Under the pieces are notes generated by a model that was not told the DNA's origin, made no database searches, and was given only the letters and a program-made list of their open reading frames with translations. The position numbers and the translations under genes are program-made. DNA of 64,000 nucleotides from Catenulispora sp. GP43 (lineage in GTDB: Bacteria > Actinomycetota > Actinomycetes > Streptomycetales > Catenulisporaceae): NCBI RefSeq assembly GCF_041260665.1, contig NZ_JBGCCT010000028.1, forward strand, positions 1 to 64,000, written 5' to 3'. Below are positions 49,105 to 56,784 of this stretch, one piece after another. The stretch's first letter is position 1. Each line of letters opens with the position of its first letter.

Positions 49105-49952
49105 GAGGGGATCCCGGTGTCGATCAAGGAGTCGAGGGCTGGACGGCCGGAGGAGGAGGCCTTGGAGGATCCGCCGGCGGTCTTCCCGCCGCCGTCGGAC
49201 TCCGCCGGCTCGCTCCCGGCCTGCGGCAGCGCGTGCCCGCCCTTGCGCTGCTCGTGGAAGGCGAGGATCTGCAGCTCGATGGACAGGTCCACCTTGCGCA
49301 CGTCCACGCCCTCGGGCACGTTCAAGACCACCGGCGCGAAGTTCAGGATCGAGGTGATCCCGGCCGCGACCAGACGGTCGGCGACGGGCTGGGCGGCGGC
49401 TGCCGGAGTCGAGATCACGAAGATCGAGATTCCAAGGCCGCGGATCGCCGATTCCAGTTCGTCCGCATGCCGGACGCGCACCCCGGCCACCACCGAGCCG
49501 GTGAGGGCGGGGTCGGCGTCGAACAGGGCCGCCACCCGGAAGCCGCGGGAGGCGAACCCCCCGTAGTTGGCCAGCGCGTGGCCCAGGTTGCCGATGCCGA
49601 TGATGGCCACGGCCCAGTCCTGGGTCAGGCCCAGCTCGCGGGAGATCTGGTAGACGAGGAAGGAGACCTCGTAACCGACCCCGCGCGTCCCGTAGGAGCC
49701 CAGGTAGGAGAAGTCCTTGCGGAGCTTGGCGGAATTGACCCCGGCCGAGGTCGCCAGCTCCTCGCTGGAGACCGTGATGATCCCCCGCTCCTGCATGCTG
49801 ATCAAGGCCCGCAGGTAGACCGGCAGCCGCGCGACGGTGGCCTCCGGGATGCCCTGCCGGTGGGAGCGCAGCGAGGAACCGTTGCCGGAACGGGAGTCCG
49901 AACCGGTGCCGCCCGACGCGTTGCTGCTCGTGCTGGCCACGCTGCTCCTCAT
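49101..49952 (-). CDS. rex: Redox-sensing transcriptional repressor Rex
   Basis: Rex represses respiratory and haem genes until NADH binds. The winged-helix domain (GIPEATVARLPVYLRAL, then SSEELATSAGVNSAKLRKD) and the Rossmann motif IIGIGNLGHALANYGG are clear, as is the swapped C-terminal helix (DLSIELQILAFHEQRK). A Gly/Ser/Lys-rich tail of about 45 residues follows. The N-terminal start is uncertain: ATG 49952 gives a near-family length; ATG 49994 and GTG 50123 are alternatives, but the last falls in the operator. It heads the hem operon. Confidence 0.94.
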   Translation of the reverse strand: MRSSVASTSSNASGGTGSDSRSGNGSSLRSHRQGIPEATVARLPVYLRALISMQERGIITVSSEELATSAGVNSAKLRKDFSYLGSYGTRGVGYEVSFLVYQISRELGLTQDWAVAIIGIGNLGHALANYGGFASRGFRVAALFDADPALTGSVVAGVRVRHADELESAIRGLGISIFVISTPAAAAQPVADRLVAAGITSILNFAPVVLNVPEGVDVRKVDLSIELQILAFHEQRKGGHALPQAGSEPAESDGGGKTAGGSSKASSSGRPALDSLIDTGIPS

Positions 49953-50107
49953 CGCGCTCGCGCCCGGCGTTGCCGTCGTGCTGTGGATCTGCATAATCCT
50001 GGCCGCACCGGTCTCAGGCCCGAAAAGCGGTGCCCTGGCCACGACGGCCGTGGAGGCGTCCGCGCAGTGCTTGCGCGCTTGTTCCTCCTGCCATGCACGA
50101 TAGGCGT

Positions 50108-50125
50108 TTGTGAACGCACGCACAA
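50108..50125. promoter_or_regulatory. Rex-operator-like site upstream of rex
   Basis: TTGTGAACGCACGCACAA matches the Streptomyces Rex consensus TTGTGAA-N4-TTCACAA with a perfect left half and 5 of 7 bases in the right. It lies 156 bp before the chosen rex start and probably mediates redox autoregulation of rex-hemACD. Confidence 0.7.
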
Positions 50126-50261
50126 AGTCTCGTGGGTCACCCGGGGCCGAGATGTCCCAATTGTCAGCACAACTGAAGGCCGAATAGTTACCAAACCGGG
50201 CACGCCAGTGCTGTGGATCACTCTGCTCCAGAGCTTTCTCCGCCCCGGCGCGGCCCGGCGC

Positions 50262-50549
50262 TCAGCCCTTCGCGGCCTGTCCGATCGCCTTGCGGAGCCG
50301 ATCGGCGTCGACCCGCCAGAAGTCGTGTCGCGCGCCGTTCACCAAAGTGACGGGGATCTGTTCCCAGTATTCGGCTTTCAGCGCCGGGTCGAAATCCTCG
50401 GCGGTGATGTCGAGCTCCTCGACGTCGGCACCGGTCTGGGCGGCGACCGCGAGCACGGTCGCGCGCGCGTCGTCGCACAAGTGGCACCCCGGCTTGCCGA
50501 CGAGGGTCACGGTCACGGGGGCGCCGCCGGAGCGCTTGAAGAGTCTCAT
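50262..50549 (-). CDS. Glutaredoxin-family thiol-disulfide protein
   Basis: The 95-residue thioredoxin-fold protein has the active-site CHLC in VGKPGCHLCDDARAT and the cis-Pro in IPVTLVNG. It resembles the DUF836/glutaredoxin-like proteins near rex in other actinomycetes. Electron partner and substrate are unknown. The ATG at 50547-50549 is preferred over the adjacent GTG. It is divergent from the HAD gene, and the 70-bp gap serves both promoters. Confidence 0.88.
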   Translation of the reverse strand: MRLFKRSGGAPVTVTLVGKPGCHLCDDARATVLAVAAQTGADVEELDITAEDFDPALKAEYWEQIPVTLVNGARHDFWRVDADRLRKAIGQAAKG

Positions 50550-50606
50550 CACAGCAAAAGCCTACGGAGAACACGCACACGACATCTAACAGTCACGCAG
50601 GGGGCT

Positions 50607-50612
50607 TAGGCT
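50607..50612 (+). promoter_or_regulatory. -10 element for a likely leaderless mRNA of the HAD gene
   Basis: TAGGCT ends seven bases before the ATG at 50620, the TANNNT spacing of actinobacterial leaderless transcripts. The only competing ribosome site is a G run 14 bases upstream. Confidence 0.4.
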
Positions 50613-50619
50613 TGGCACC

Positions 50620-51438
50620 ATGGGCACCGAGACTGCTGGGCGCACTGTGACTGCCGGGCGCACTGTGCACTCCGCGGCGTTCTTCGACCTGGACAACACC
50701 TTGGTCCAGGGCGCGTCCCTGTTCCACCTCGCCCGCGGCCTGACCGCGCACGGCATGGTGACCAAGCGCGAGATCGCCGGCCACGCCCTGCGCCAGGTGC
50801 GCTTCCGGGTCTTCGGCGAGCAGTCCGGGCTGCTGGACGACGTCCAGGAACACGCGCTGGACTTCGTCAAGGGCCACGAGGTGGCCCGCATGGAGAAGAT
50901 CTGCGAGGCGGTCTTCGACGACTACCTGGCCGACAAGATCTGGCCCGGCACCCGCGCCCTGAGCGAGGCGCACCTGCTCAACGGCAAAGAGGTGTGGCTG
51001 GTCACCGCCGCGCCGATCGAGCTGGCCCAGGTGATCGCCCGGCAGCTCGGGCTCACTGGCGCGCTGGCCACCCAGCCCGAGGCGGTCCAGGGCGTCTACA
51101 CCGGCCGCATCGCCGGCCCGCTGCTGCACGGCCCGGACAAGGCCCGCCAGGTCGCCCGACTCGCCCGGGAACGCGGTCTGGACCTGGCGCACAGCTACGC
51201 CTACAGCGACTCGGCGAACGACCTGCCGCTGCTGTCTCTGGTGGGGCACCCGGTGGCGGTGAACCCCGACCGCGCCCTGCGGCGACACGCGCGGCATCAC
51301 GACTGGGCGATCGTCGACTACCGGACCACCCGGCGCGCGCGGCCCGGTCTGCCGGTCGCCGGTGCCGCGGCCGCGGTGGGCGCGGTGGCCGCCGGCGCCG
51401 CGGCGGCCGCGGTGCACTGGGCCGGCGAGCGTGACTGA
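50620..51438 (+). CDS. HAD-IB family phosphatase (SerB-like)
   Basis: The 272-residue hydrolase carries HAD motif I FFDLDNTLV (Asp nucleophile near residue 23), a motif II Thr in WLVTAAP, and motif IV SYAYSDSANDLPLL. The C terminus has an Ala-rich hydrophobic helix (about 245-263) that may tether it to the membrane. Substrates of the actinobacterial group include phosphoserine-like and lysophospholipid phosphates. The first codons contain an 18-bp tandem duplication (50631-50666). It precedes bldN, as an HAD gene does in related genomes. Confidence 0.88.
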   Translation: MGTETAGRTVTAGRTVHSAAFFDLDNTLVQGASLFHLARGLTAHGMVTKREIAGHALRQVRFRVFGEQSGLLDDVQEHALDFVKGHEVARMEKICEAVFDDYLADKIWPGTRALSEAHLLNGKEVWLVTAAPIELAQVIARQLGLTGALATQPEAVQGVYTGRIAGPLLHGPDKARQVARLARERGLDLAHSYAYSDSANDLPLLSLVGHPVAVNPDRALRRHARHHDWAIVDYRTTRRARPGLPVAGAAAAVGAVAAGAAAAAVHWAGERD

Positions 51439-51786
51439 CGGCGACTGAGAGCTACGGCTCGTCACCGTCCGTCGATCGAGGTGCGCATGCCCTCCGACCT
51501 CCCGAAGGTCCCCTGCGCAACCCTTGCACGAGACCCCTCGAAGTCCTCTAAAGTCCTCCGGACACACGTGGTCCAGTGAGCGGACCTAAACCGGACTTCC
51601 TGTACAAGAGGGCGTTTCCTGTGGGTGTAATAGCCGGAATCACCCGCACGGGTCCACCCTGATTCCGTACGATGGGGAACCCTACGATCGGTGATCGGAG
51701 CGGAACACTCTGCTACTAAGGGTTTCTCAATGAGCTACAAGGCCAGCTGAACCAGGCCCGCTATAGAACCGAGCCACGGGAGACAC
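51439..51786 (+). promoter_or_regulatory. Upstream region of bldN
   Basis: These 348 bp hold no gene. A short inverted pair GGTCC/GGACC (51570-51574, 51582-51586) and a TGTAAT -10-like element near 51630 are visible. I looked for BldD boxes (TNACNC-W-GNGTNA) and found only half sites, so direct BldD control cannot be claimed. Confidence 0.45.
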
Positions 51787-52644
51787 GTGTACCGGGACAA
51801 CTTCGGACTCAACGGATACAGCGCGAAGGTGGGTGGCGACCCGTTCGCCCGCACCGGCTCGCTGTCCACGCAGGTGCTGTCCACGCACGTACCGATGCCG
51901 ATGCCGACGCCGGCGCCGCTGCTGGACCGCCAGGAGCGCGGCCTGCTCATGCTGCGCGAGGCCATCCGGGTCGTGGCAGGCGACGGCGGCGGGCGCGGCG
52001 CGCACGCCGCGGGCACCCGGTCGGGAAGCGGCGCCCGCCACGGCGGGGGCTCGGGCACCGCGGACCGCGCCGGCGGCCCGGTCGCCGGCGACGGCGAGTC
52101 CGAGGCGATGGTGCACCTGGTCCGCCAGGCCCAGGAGGGCAGCGCCGACGCCTTCGGCGAGCTCTACCGCATCTACTGCGACACGGTCTTCCGGTACATC
52201 TACTACCGCGTGTCGACCCGCGCCCTGGCCGAGGACCTCACCAGCGAGACCTTCGTGCGCGCGCTGCGCCGCATCACCACCTTCAGCTGGCAGGGCCGGG
52301 ACTTCGGGGCCTGGCTGGTGACCATCGCCCGCAACCTGGTGGCCGACCACTTCAAGTCCAGCCGCCACCGCATGGAGGTCTCCACCGGCGAGATGCTCGA
52401 CTCCAACGAGGTCGAGGCGTCCCCGGAGGACTCGGTGCTGGAGCACCTGTCCAACGAGGCCCTGTTGGACGCCGTCCACCGGCTCAACGACCAACAGCGG
52501 GAGTGTGTCACGCTCCGTTTCTTACAAGGACTCTCCGTAGCGGAGACGGCCGACATCATGGGCAAGAACGAGGGCGCGATCAAGACGCTCCAGTACCGCG
52601 CGGTGCGCACGCTTGCGCGACTCCTGCCGGCCGAAGCCCTCTAA
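51787..52644 (+). CDS. bldN: Developmental ECF sigma factor BldN
   Basis: BldN drives aerial growth genes, including chaplins and rodlins, in Streptomyces. The 285-residue protein has an N-terminal pro-region of about 105 low-complexity residues, as in BldN, which is cleaved there. Region 2 follows (YRIYCDTVFRYIYYRV, LTSETFVRALRRI, then WLVTIARNLVADHFKS) and region 4 (RLNDQQRECVTLRFLQGLS with KNEGAIKTLQYRA). The next gene is the anti-sigma rsbN. The GTG start at 51787 has GGGAGA close upstream. Codon 246 (52522-52524) is TTA, the codon read by bldA tRNA, so bldN may itself be bldA-dependent here. Confidence 0.9.
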   Translation: MYRDNFGLNGYSAKVGGDPFARTGSLSTQVLSTHVPMPMPTPAPLLDRQERGLLMLREAIRVVAGDGGGRGAHAAGTRSGSGARHGGGSGTADRAGGPVAGDGESEAMVHLVRQAQEGSADAFGELYRIYCDTVFRYIYYRVSTRALAEDLTSETFVRALRRITTFSWQGRDFGAWLVTIARNLVADHFKSSRHRMEVSTGEMLDSNEVEASPEDSVLEHLSNEALLDAVHRLNDQQRECVTLRFLQGLSVAETADIMGKNEGAIKTLQYRAVRTLARLLPAEAL

Positions 52645-52681
52645 TACTCCTAAACCAGGACCACCCGTATGCGGGACACGC

Positions 52682-52710
52682 CGTAACCCCCAAACTGGGA
52701 CGGTCGTTTT
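52682..52710 (+). promoter_or_regulatory. Candidate ECF-type promoter of rsbN
   Basis: CGTAAC (52682-52687) and CGTTTT (52705-52710) are separated by 17 bases in the 256-bp gap between bldN and rsbN. The AAC-type -35 fits ECF promoters, and in S. venezuelae rsbN is a BldN target. It would give a leader of about 180 nt. Confidence 0.45.
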
Positions 52711-52900
52711 CCCAGTAGCGGTCCAACAACTCACTCTGAAGGGTGAATGGGGGGCCGAAAGACATGCCGGTGGAAGCCGGGGGCACAACCTTTGTCGTCT
52801 GTCGGTGTCTAACACTGCGGCGAGCATCGTCACCTACTGACGAAGGCGGCGGTGGGCGACGGGTGGGGCTTCCCTGCGAACGGGACAGGAAGGATGACAC

Positions 52901-54100
52901 ATGGCCGCAGCATTCGGCGAGCGCCAGCGGGCCGAGCAGTTCGCCAGGCTGCTTGACGGTCTCGACGGCTCGCGGGACGGCGGCTCGGGTGTCGCCACGC
53001 TCATCCCGCCCCAGAAGGCCGACCCCGAGCTCACAGCGATGCTGCGGGTGGTCGAGAGCGTCATCGACGAGGGCCGCGCGCACGCGCCCACGGTGCGCCC
53101 GGCGTTCCGCGAACAGCTCGGTGCCCGCCTGCACCGCGACTTCCTGGTCCTGTTCAACGCGGACGTGGACGGCGGACCCGGCGACGGCGACGTGCTGGTG
53201 CGCGGCCGCACCCCGTGGCGGCGCCGGCTGATCGGCGGCGGCGTGGCGTTCGGCGTGCTGTCCGGGGGCCTGGGCGGCGTGGCGTGGGCGGCATCCAGCG
53301 CACTGCCCGGCGACCCGCTGTACGGCGTCAAGCGCAGCCTGGAGAACATGCGGGTCTCGGTCTCCGGCTCCGACCTGGAGCGCGGCGAGCAGTACCTGGG
53401 GCAGGCCAAGACCCGCCTGGAGGAGATCCACAAGCTGCTGGGCCGGCATGACTCGAACGTGGACGGCTCCGACTCCAGCAAGCTCATCGCCGAGACCACG
53501 GACAACCTGTACAAGGACGTCGACAGCGCCGGGCAGCTGCTGGCCCCGCTGGCCGAGTCCGGCGACACCGAGGCGCTGACCAACCTGCAGAACTTCCTGA
53601 CCGTCTACCAGCCGCAGGTCCAGGACCTGGAGACGCTGCTGTCGCCGGACACGCAGGACGAGGCGCGGCGCGTGGTGGCGCTGATGGACTCGCTGGACGC
53701 CCGGCTGACCACCGCCCAGGCGAACCTGGCCAGGCAGCGGGCCGCCCAGCAGCACCCGACCGGCTCGGACACCGGCGCGCACCGCGGCGGCGCCCTGCCG
53801 TCCACGCCGATGCCGACCGGGACGCCCTCCTCGCACCCGGCGCCGGGCCAGCACACCCCGAGCCCGGGCGGCCCGACCGGCACCGACTCCGCGGGCCCGA
53901 CGACGGCGCCCAGCGCCAGCCCCTCCAGCGACCCGTCGAGCGTGCACGTCTCGGTGCCGATCGGCTCCAGCGGCACCACGCTGAGCGTGCCGCCGCTGAT
54001 CAGCGGGCTGCCGCCGATCGGGATCACGCTCGGGAACACGGCGCCGGCCACCGGGCCGACCACCGGCGGGCCGCCGAACACCGACCCGAACCCGAACTAG
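52901..54100 (+). CDS. rsbN: Anti-sigma factor RsbN (DUF5667)
   Basis: RsbN holds BldN inactive at the membrane. The 399-residue protein has a cytoplasmic sigma-binding part (residues 1-105), one membrane helix (about 108-128) and the DUF5667 domain beginning WAASSALPGDPLYGVKRSLE. A long Pro/Ser/Thr-rich extracytoplasmic tail (about 285-399) follows. GGAAGGATG precedes the ATG. Position next to bldN and domain order support the name; the tail is longer than is usual. Confidence 0.82.
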   Translation: MAAAFGERQRAEQFARLLDGLDGSRDGGSGVATLIPPQKADPELTAMLRVVESVIDEGRAHAPTVRPAFREQLGARLHRDFLVLFNADVDGGPGDGDVLVRGRTPWRRRLIGGGVAFGVLSGGLGGVAWAASSALPGDPLYGVKRSLENMRVSVSGSDLERGEQYLGQAKTRLEEIHKLLGRHDSNVDGSDSSKLIAETTDNLYKDVDSAGQLLAPLAESGDTEALTNLQNFLTVYQPQVQDLETLLSPDTQDEARRVVALMDSLDARLTTAQANLARQRAAQQHPTGSDTGAHRGGALPSTPMPTGTPSSHPAPGQHTPSPGGPTGTDSAGPTTAPSASPSSDPSSVHVSVPIGSSGTTLSVPPLISGLPPIGITLGNTAPATGPTTGGPPNTDPNPN

Positions 54101-54136
54101 ACCGCCGGGCGGGCTGCGGGGTCGAAGACGTGATGA

Positions 54137-54165
54137 GCGGCCGGGCGCGATGCGCACCCGGCCGC
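54137..54165 (+). terminator. Hairpin with T-rich tail after rsbN
   Basis: GCGGCCGGG (54137-54145) and CCCGGCCGC (54157-54165) are perfect complements, followed by TTCGTGTTTTCCC. It lies 36 bases past rsbN and 25 bases before the convergent membrane protein gene's stop. Confidence 0.8.
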
Positions 54166-54190
54166 TTCGTGTTTTCCCTGTTCCCGGTGG

Positions 54191-55204
54191 TCAGCTCGTC
54201 GAGACCGGCAGCTCAGGGCGCCCAGAGCGCCCTGAGCGCCCTGAGCGCCACTCCTTGAGCACGGCCAGACCGGCGACCAGCACCAGCGCGCAGCCGAGGA
54301 AGGCCAGCGGGATCTGGTCGCCGCCGCCATACACCGGACGCGCCGCGGCCCGGATGAAGACCGGCACGAGTGCGGCGACGGCGACCACGGCGAGCGCCAC
54401 CGGCCAGACCGCGGACCGGTAGGCCATGATGCCGACGGCGGCCGCCCCGAGCGCGGCCAGGACCATGGCGTGGCGGTTCTCCGTGGTTCCGAGCGCCTGC
54501 AAGGCCCAGAAAGCCTTCATCAACGGCTCTCGATGTCCCTTGTAGTACCAGAAGGCGACACCGGCCGCGGTGAGCATCGAGACGATGCCGGGGACGACCA
54601 CCGGCCGGGCGCGGACCCCGCGCACCGCGAACAGCGCGGCGGTCACGATGCCCGCGAGCAGCACTTCCTCCTGAAGCACTCTCTCTGTCCCGTCGCTCAG
54701 CGACAACGAGACCAGGAACACCCCCAGGGCCAGCGTCCTGGCGGCCCGCCACCAGCCGACGGTGATCAGCGCCAGGACCAGCAGCCAGAGTGCCGGTACT
54801 TCGGCCTCGAAGATGCTGCGCTGATAGTTGGGGGCGTACTTCACCACCGTCGGGTCCGTCCAGTCCCAGTAGGCGAAGGGGCTGTCCCGGACCGGCGCCA
54901 GGTACATGGCCAGCTGGGCCAGGCCCATGAACGCCAGCAGCGCGGTTCCGGCGATCGCCACGGCCCGCACCATCTCGCCGGCCCGTGTACTCGCCGGGGA
55001 ACCGCCGTCGACGGCGGAGCCCAGCCGGACCCGCATCCCGAGCCGCGCCAGGCTCAGCGCCTCCCGGAGCTCGGGCCACCGGCGCCCCTCCGCCGCGCCG
55101 TCCATCAACGCACTGAGGAGCTCCTCCTCCCGCGCGGCTCTATAGGACTTCGGCAGTATGCGCAGAAGCCCCCTATAGCGTCGCTCCAACTGTTCGCCGC
55201 TCAT
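54191..55204 (-). CDS. Polytopic membrane protein paired with PadR regulator
   Basis: The 337-residue protein has a cytoplasmic N-terminal 75 residues starting MSGEQLERRYRGLLRILP and containing a helical segment typical of PadR-linked membrane proteins, then about eight membrane helices. The C-terminal end (EWRSGRSGRSGRPEL) is a 9-bp repeat product. Its start overlaps the PadR stop by four bases. Such pairs usually encode a permease-like or stress-related membrane protein under PadR control; substrate unknown. Confidence 0.82.
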   Translation of the reverse strand: MSGEQLERRYRGLLRILPKSYRAAREEELLSALMDGAAEGRRWPELREALSLARLGMRVRLGSAVDGGSPASTRAGEMVRAVAIAGTALLAFMGLAQLAMYLAPVRDSPFAYWDWTDPTVVKYAPNYQRSIFEAEVPALWLLVLALITVGWWRAARTLALGVFLVSLSLSDGTERVLQEEVLLAGIVTAALFAVRGVRARPVVVPGIVSMLTAAGVAFWYYKGHREPLMKAFWALQALGTTENRHAMVLAALGAAAVGIMAYRSAVWPVALAVVAVAALVPVFIRAAARPVYGGGDQIPLAFLGCALVLVAGLAVLKEWRSGRSGRSGRPELPVSTS

Positions 55205-55557
55205 GCCGTCCCTCCCAGGGACGCACGCGGCACCCCCCGTTTCCGCAGCCGCTCGAGCGCCACCGCCGCCTGCCGCGCGAGCCGCTCCGCCTCGCCGGCG
55301 AGCACCTGCGCGCCGGCGTCGGTGAGGCGGTAGTAGCGGCGCAGGCGGCCCGAGACCGTCTCCTCGCGGTCCAGGACCAGCAGGCCCTCGCCGGACAGCC
55401 GGTCCAGTGCGCCGTAGAGCGTGCCCACGCGCAACTCGGTCCGGCCGTCCGACAAGCGGGCGACCTCCTGGATGATCCCGTATCCGTGCAGCGGTCCGTC
55501 GACGAGCGCGGTCAGGATCTGGAACGTCTGCTCCGTCCGGCTACTCGATGAACTCAT
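55201..55557 (-). CDS. PadR-family transcriptional regulator
   Basis: The 118-residue repressor has the PadR winged helix (TEQTFQILTALVDGPLHGYG, then GTLYGALDRLSGEGLLV) and a short C-terminal helix for dimerisation. It probably represses its own gene and the overlapping membrane protein gene. The palindrome CGATATATATCG lies three bases before its ATG, inside the coding end of the cyclase-like gene. The start codon lies 14 bases inside that upstream gene. Confidence 0.9.
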   Translation of the reverse strand: MSSSSSRTEQTFQILTALVDGPLHGYGIIQEVARLSDGRTELRVGTLYGALDRLSGEGLLVLDREETVSGRLRRYYRLTDAGAQVLAGEAERLARQAAVALERLRKRGVPRASLGGTA

Positions 55558-56515
55558 GGTCGATATATATCGGCTGCCGAGCTATCGGGGCAAGCCCCGC
55601 GGCCAGCCCGGCCGCCCCGCCGACCAGGACCACGGTGCGCACCCCGAGGCCGGCCAGTTCGTCCAGCAGCGAGGCCTCGTCGGCGAGCAGGACCGCCACC
55701 GGGCCGTCCTCGCCGCGTCCGCGCCCGCCGACCGGCTCCCTCCCGGGCTCGGTTTCCGGCTCCATTCCCGACTCCAACGCCGGCTCCACCCCCGGCACAG
55801 ACCGCGCCACCTGGCGCGGCACCGGCAGAAGCGCCCCGGCGCCGAACAGCTGGATCCAGCCGGGCACGTCGGCGGACTTCACCTGCACCCGGACCCGCTC
55901 GAAGGCCGCGGCGTCCAGGCCGCCGTAGCCGTGGCGCAGCACCCCGTCGTGCACGCCCTCGGACACGATCAGTCCCACCGACGCCGCGCTGTGCTCCAGC
56001 GCCTCGCGCAGCGGCCGGGCGTCGACCAGGCGGAAGGCCAGGTTGACGTCGTACCCGGCGTAGCCGTGCGCGTCGTGGTGCACCTCTCCGGCGTGCACCA
56101 CCACGCGCAGCCGGAAACGCTGCCGCGCGCTGCGCTTGGCGTTGCCGCGCTCGAGCAGTTCGGCCAGCCGCGCCGGCATCCGGCCGAGCAGCAGGACCTT
56201 GGAGACCTCCGCCGAGACGAAGATCAGCACACCGTCGCCCCGGTCCTCCCGCACGGTCTGCCGCCACGGGATTCCGGAATCCTCGAATGCGTCGCGCAGC
56301 GTCTCGTAAAGCGCGGCGCGAATAGCCAGTTGATCGACGTTGTCCCTGTCCGGCCGCGTGAACGAGACCACGTCCACGACGACGATCGACCGGTGGGTGG
56401 GCAGATTGGTGACGGCTTGGGGAAGTGGCTGGTGGCTGATCGGTTGCGCATACCGCCCGTGGAAGCTGCGTGGTGTCCTACCAGCGCGACTACGCGGTTC
56501 CAGCGACGGATTCAT
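55541..56515 (-). CDS. Class III nucleotide cyclase-like protein
   Basis: The 324-residue protein contains a class III cyclase homology domain (about residues 40-185). Both metal Asp residues (D48 in VVVDVVSFTR, D94 in RGDGVLIF) and the transition-state Asn/Arg (N158, R162 in YDVNLAFRL) are present. At the purine-specifying position, usually Lys in adenylate cyclases, there is Glu. The C-terminal 140 residues include a segment like a Rossmann beta-alpha unit (VRTVVLVGGAAGLAAGL) of unknown role. Activity on ATP or GTP is uncertain. ATG 56513-56515 has AAGGA upstream. It overlaps padR by 17 bp. Confidence 0.75.
   Translation of the reverse strand: MNPSLEPRSRAGRTPRSFHGRYAQPISHQPLPQAVTNLPTHRSIVVVDVVSFTRPDRDNVDQLAIRAALYETLRDAFEDSGIPWRQTVREDRGDGVLIFVSAEVSKVLLLGRMPARLAELLERGNAKRSARQRFRLRVVVHAGEVHHDAHGYAGYDVNLAFRLVDARPLREALEHSAASVGLIVSEGVHDGVLRHGYGGLDAAAFERVRVQVKSADVPGWIQLFGAGALLPVPRQVARSVPGVEPALESGMEPETEPGREPVGGRGRGEDGPVAVLLADEASLLDELAGLGVRTVVLVGGAAGLAAGLAPIARQPIYIDHEFIE
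55561..55572. promoter_or_regulatory. Likely PadR operator inside coding sequence
   Basis: CGATATATATCG is a perfect 12-bp AT-rich palindrome three bases before the padR ATG. It is also the codons for Pro-Ile-Tyr-Ile-Asp near the end of the cyclase-like gene, using ATA and TAT. Confidence 0.6.
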
Positions 56516-56784
56516 GAGAACAGGTCCTTGATGACGACCCTCCGTGCCCCCCGACATGTATCGCAAGATACTCCGATGCGCAAGATCTCCGCACCAGCTA
56601 TTTTACTAGTGCGGAAACGGATCCGTTAAGCATTAAAGCTATCGGCCGGCACTGACAAAAACCGGCCTCGAAGGACCCGCACATGCGGTTTCACGAAGTC
56701 ACAAGTACGCGGTGCGAACTGCGCCCGGGGCGCGGCACCGGCCGGCGGCCCCGAAAAAGCCGGGAGAGCGTTGCCGGATAGTTA
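56516..56784. promoter_or_regulatory. AT-richer promoter region of the cyclase-like gene
   Basis: The region between the Crp gene end and the cyclase start holds a hairpin CCGCAC/GTGCGG (56589-56594, 56609-56614) and the palindrome AACGGATCCGTT (56616-56627). GGCCGG/CCGGCC (56644-56649, 56662-56667) may end the Crp transcript. The palindrome is a plausible operator. Confidence 0.5.

Noticed and set aside
51439-51786. BldD operator upstream of bldN
   Set aside because: Only half sites of the consensus are present; no full palindrome.
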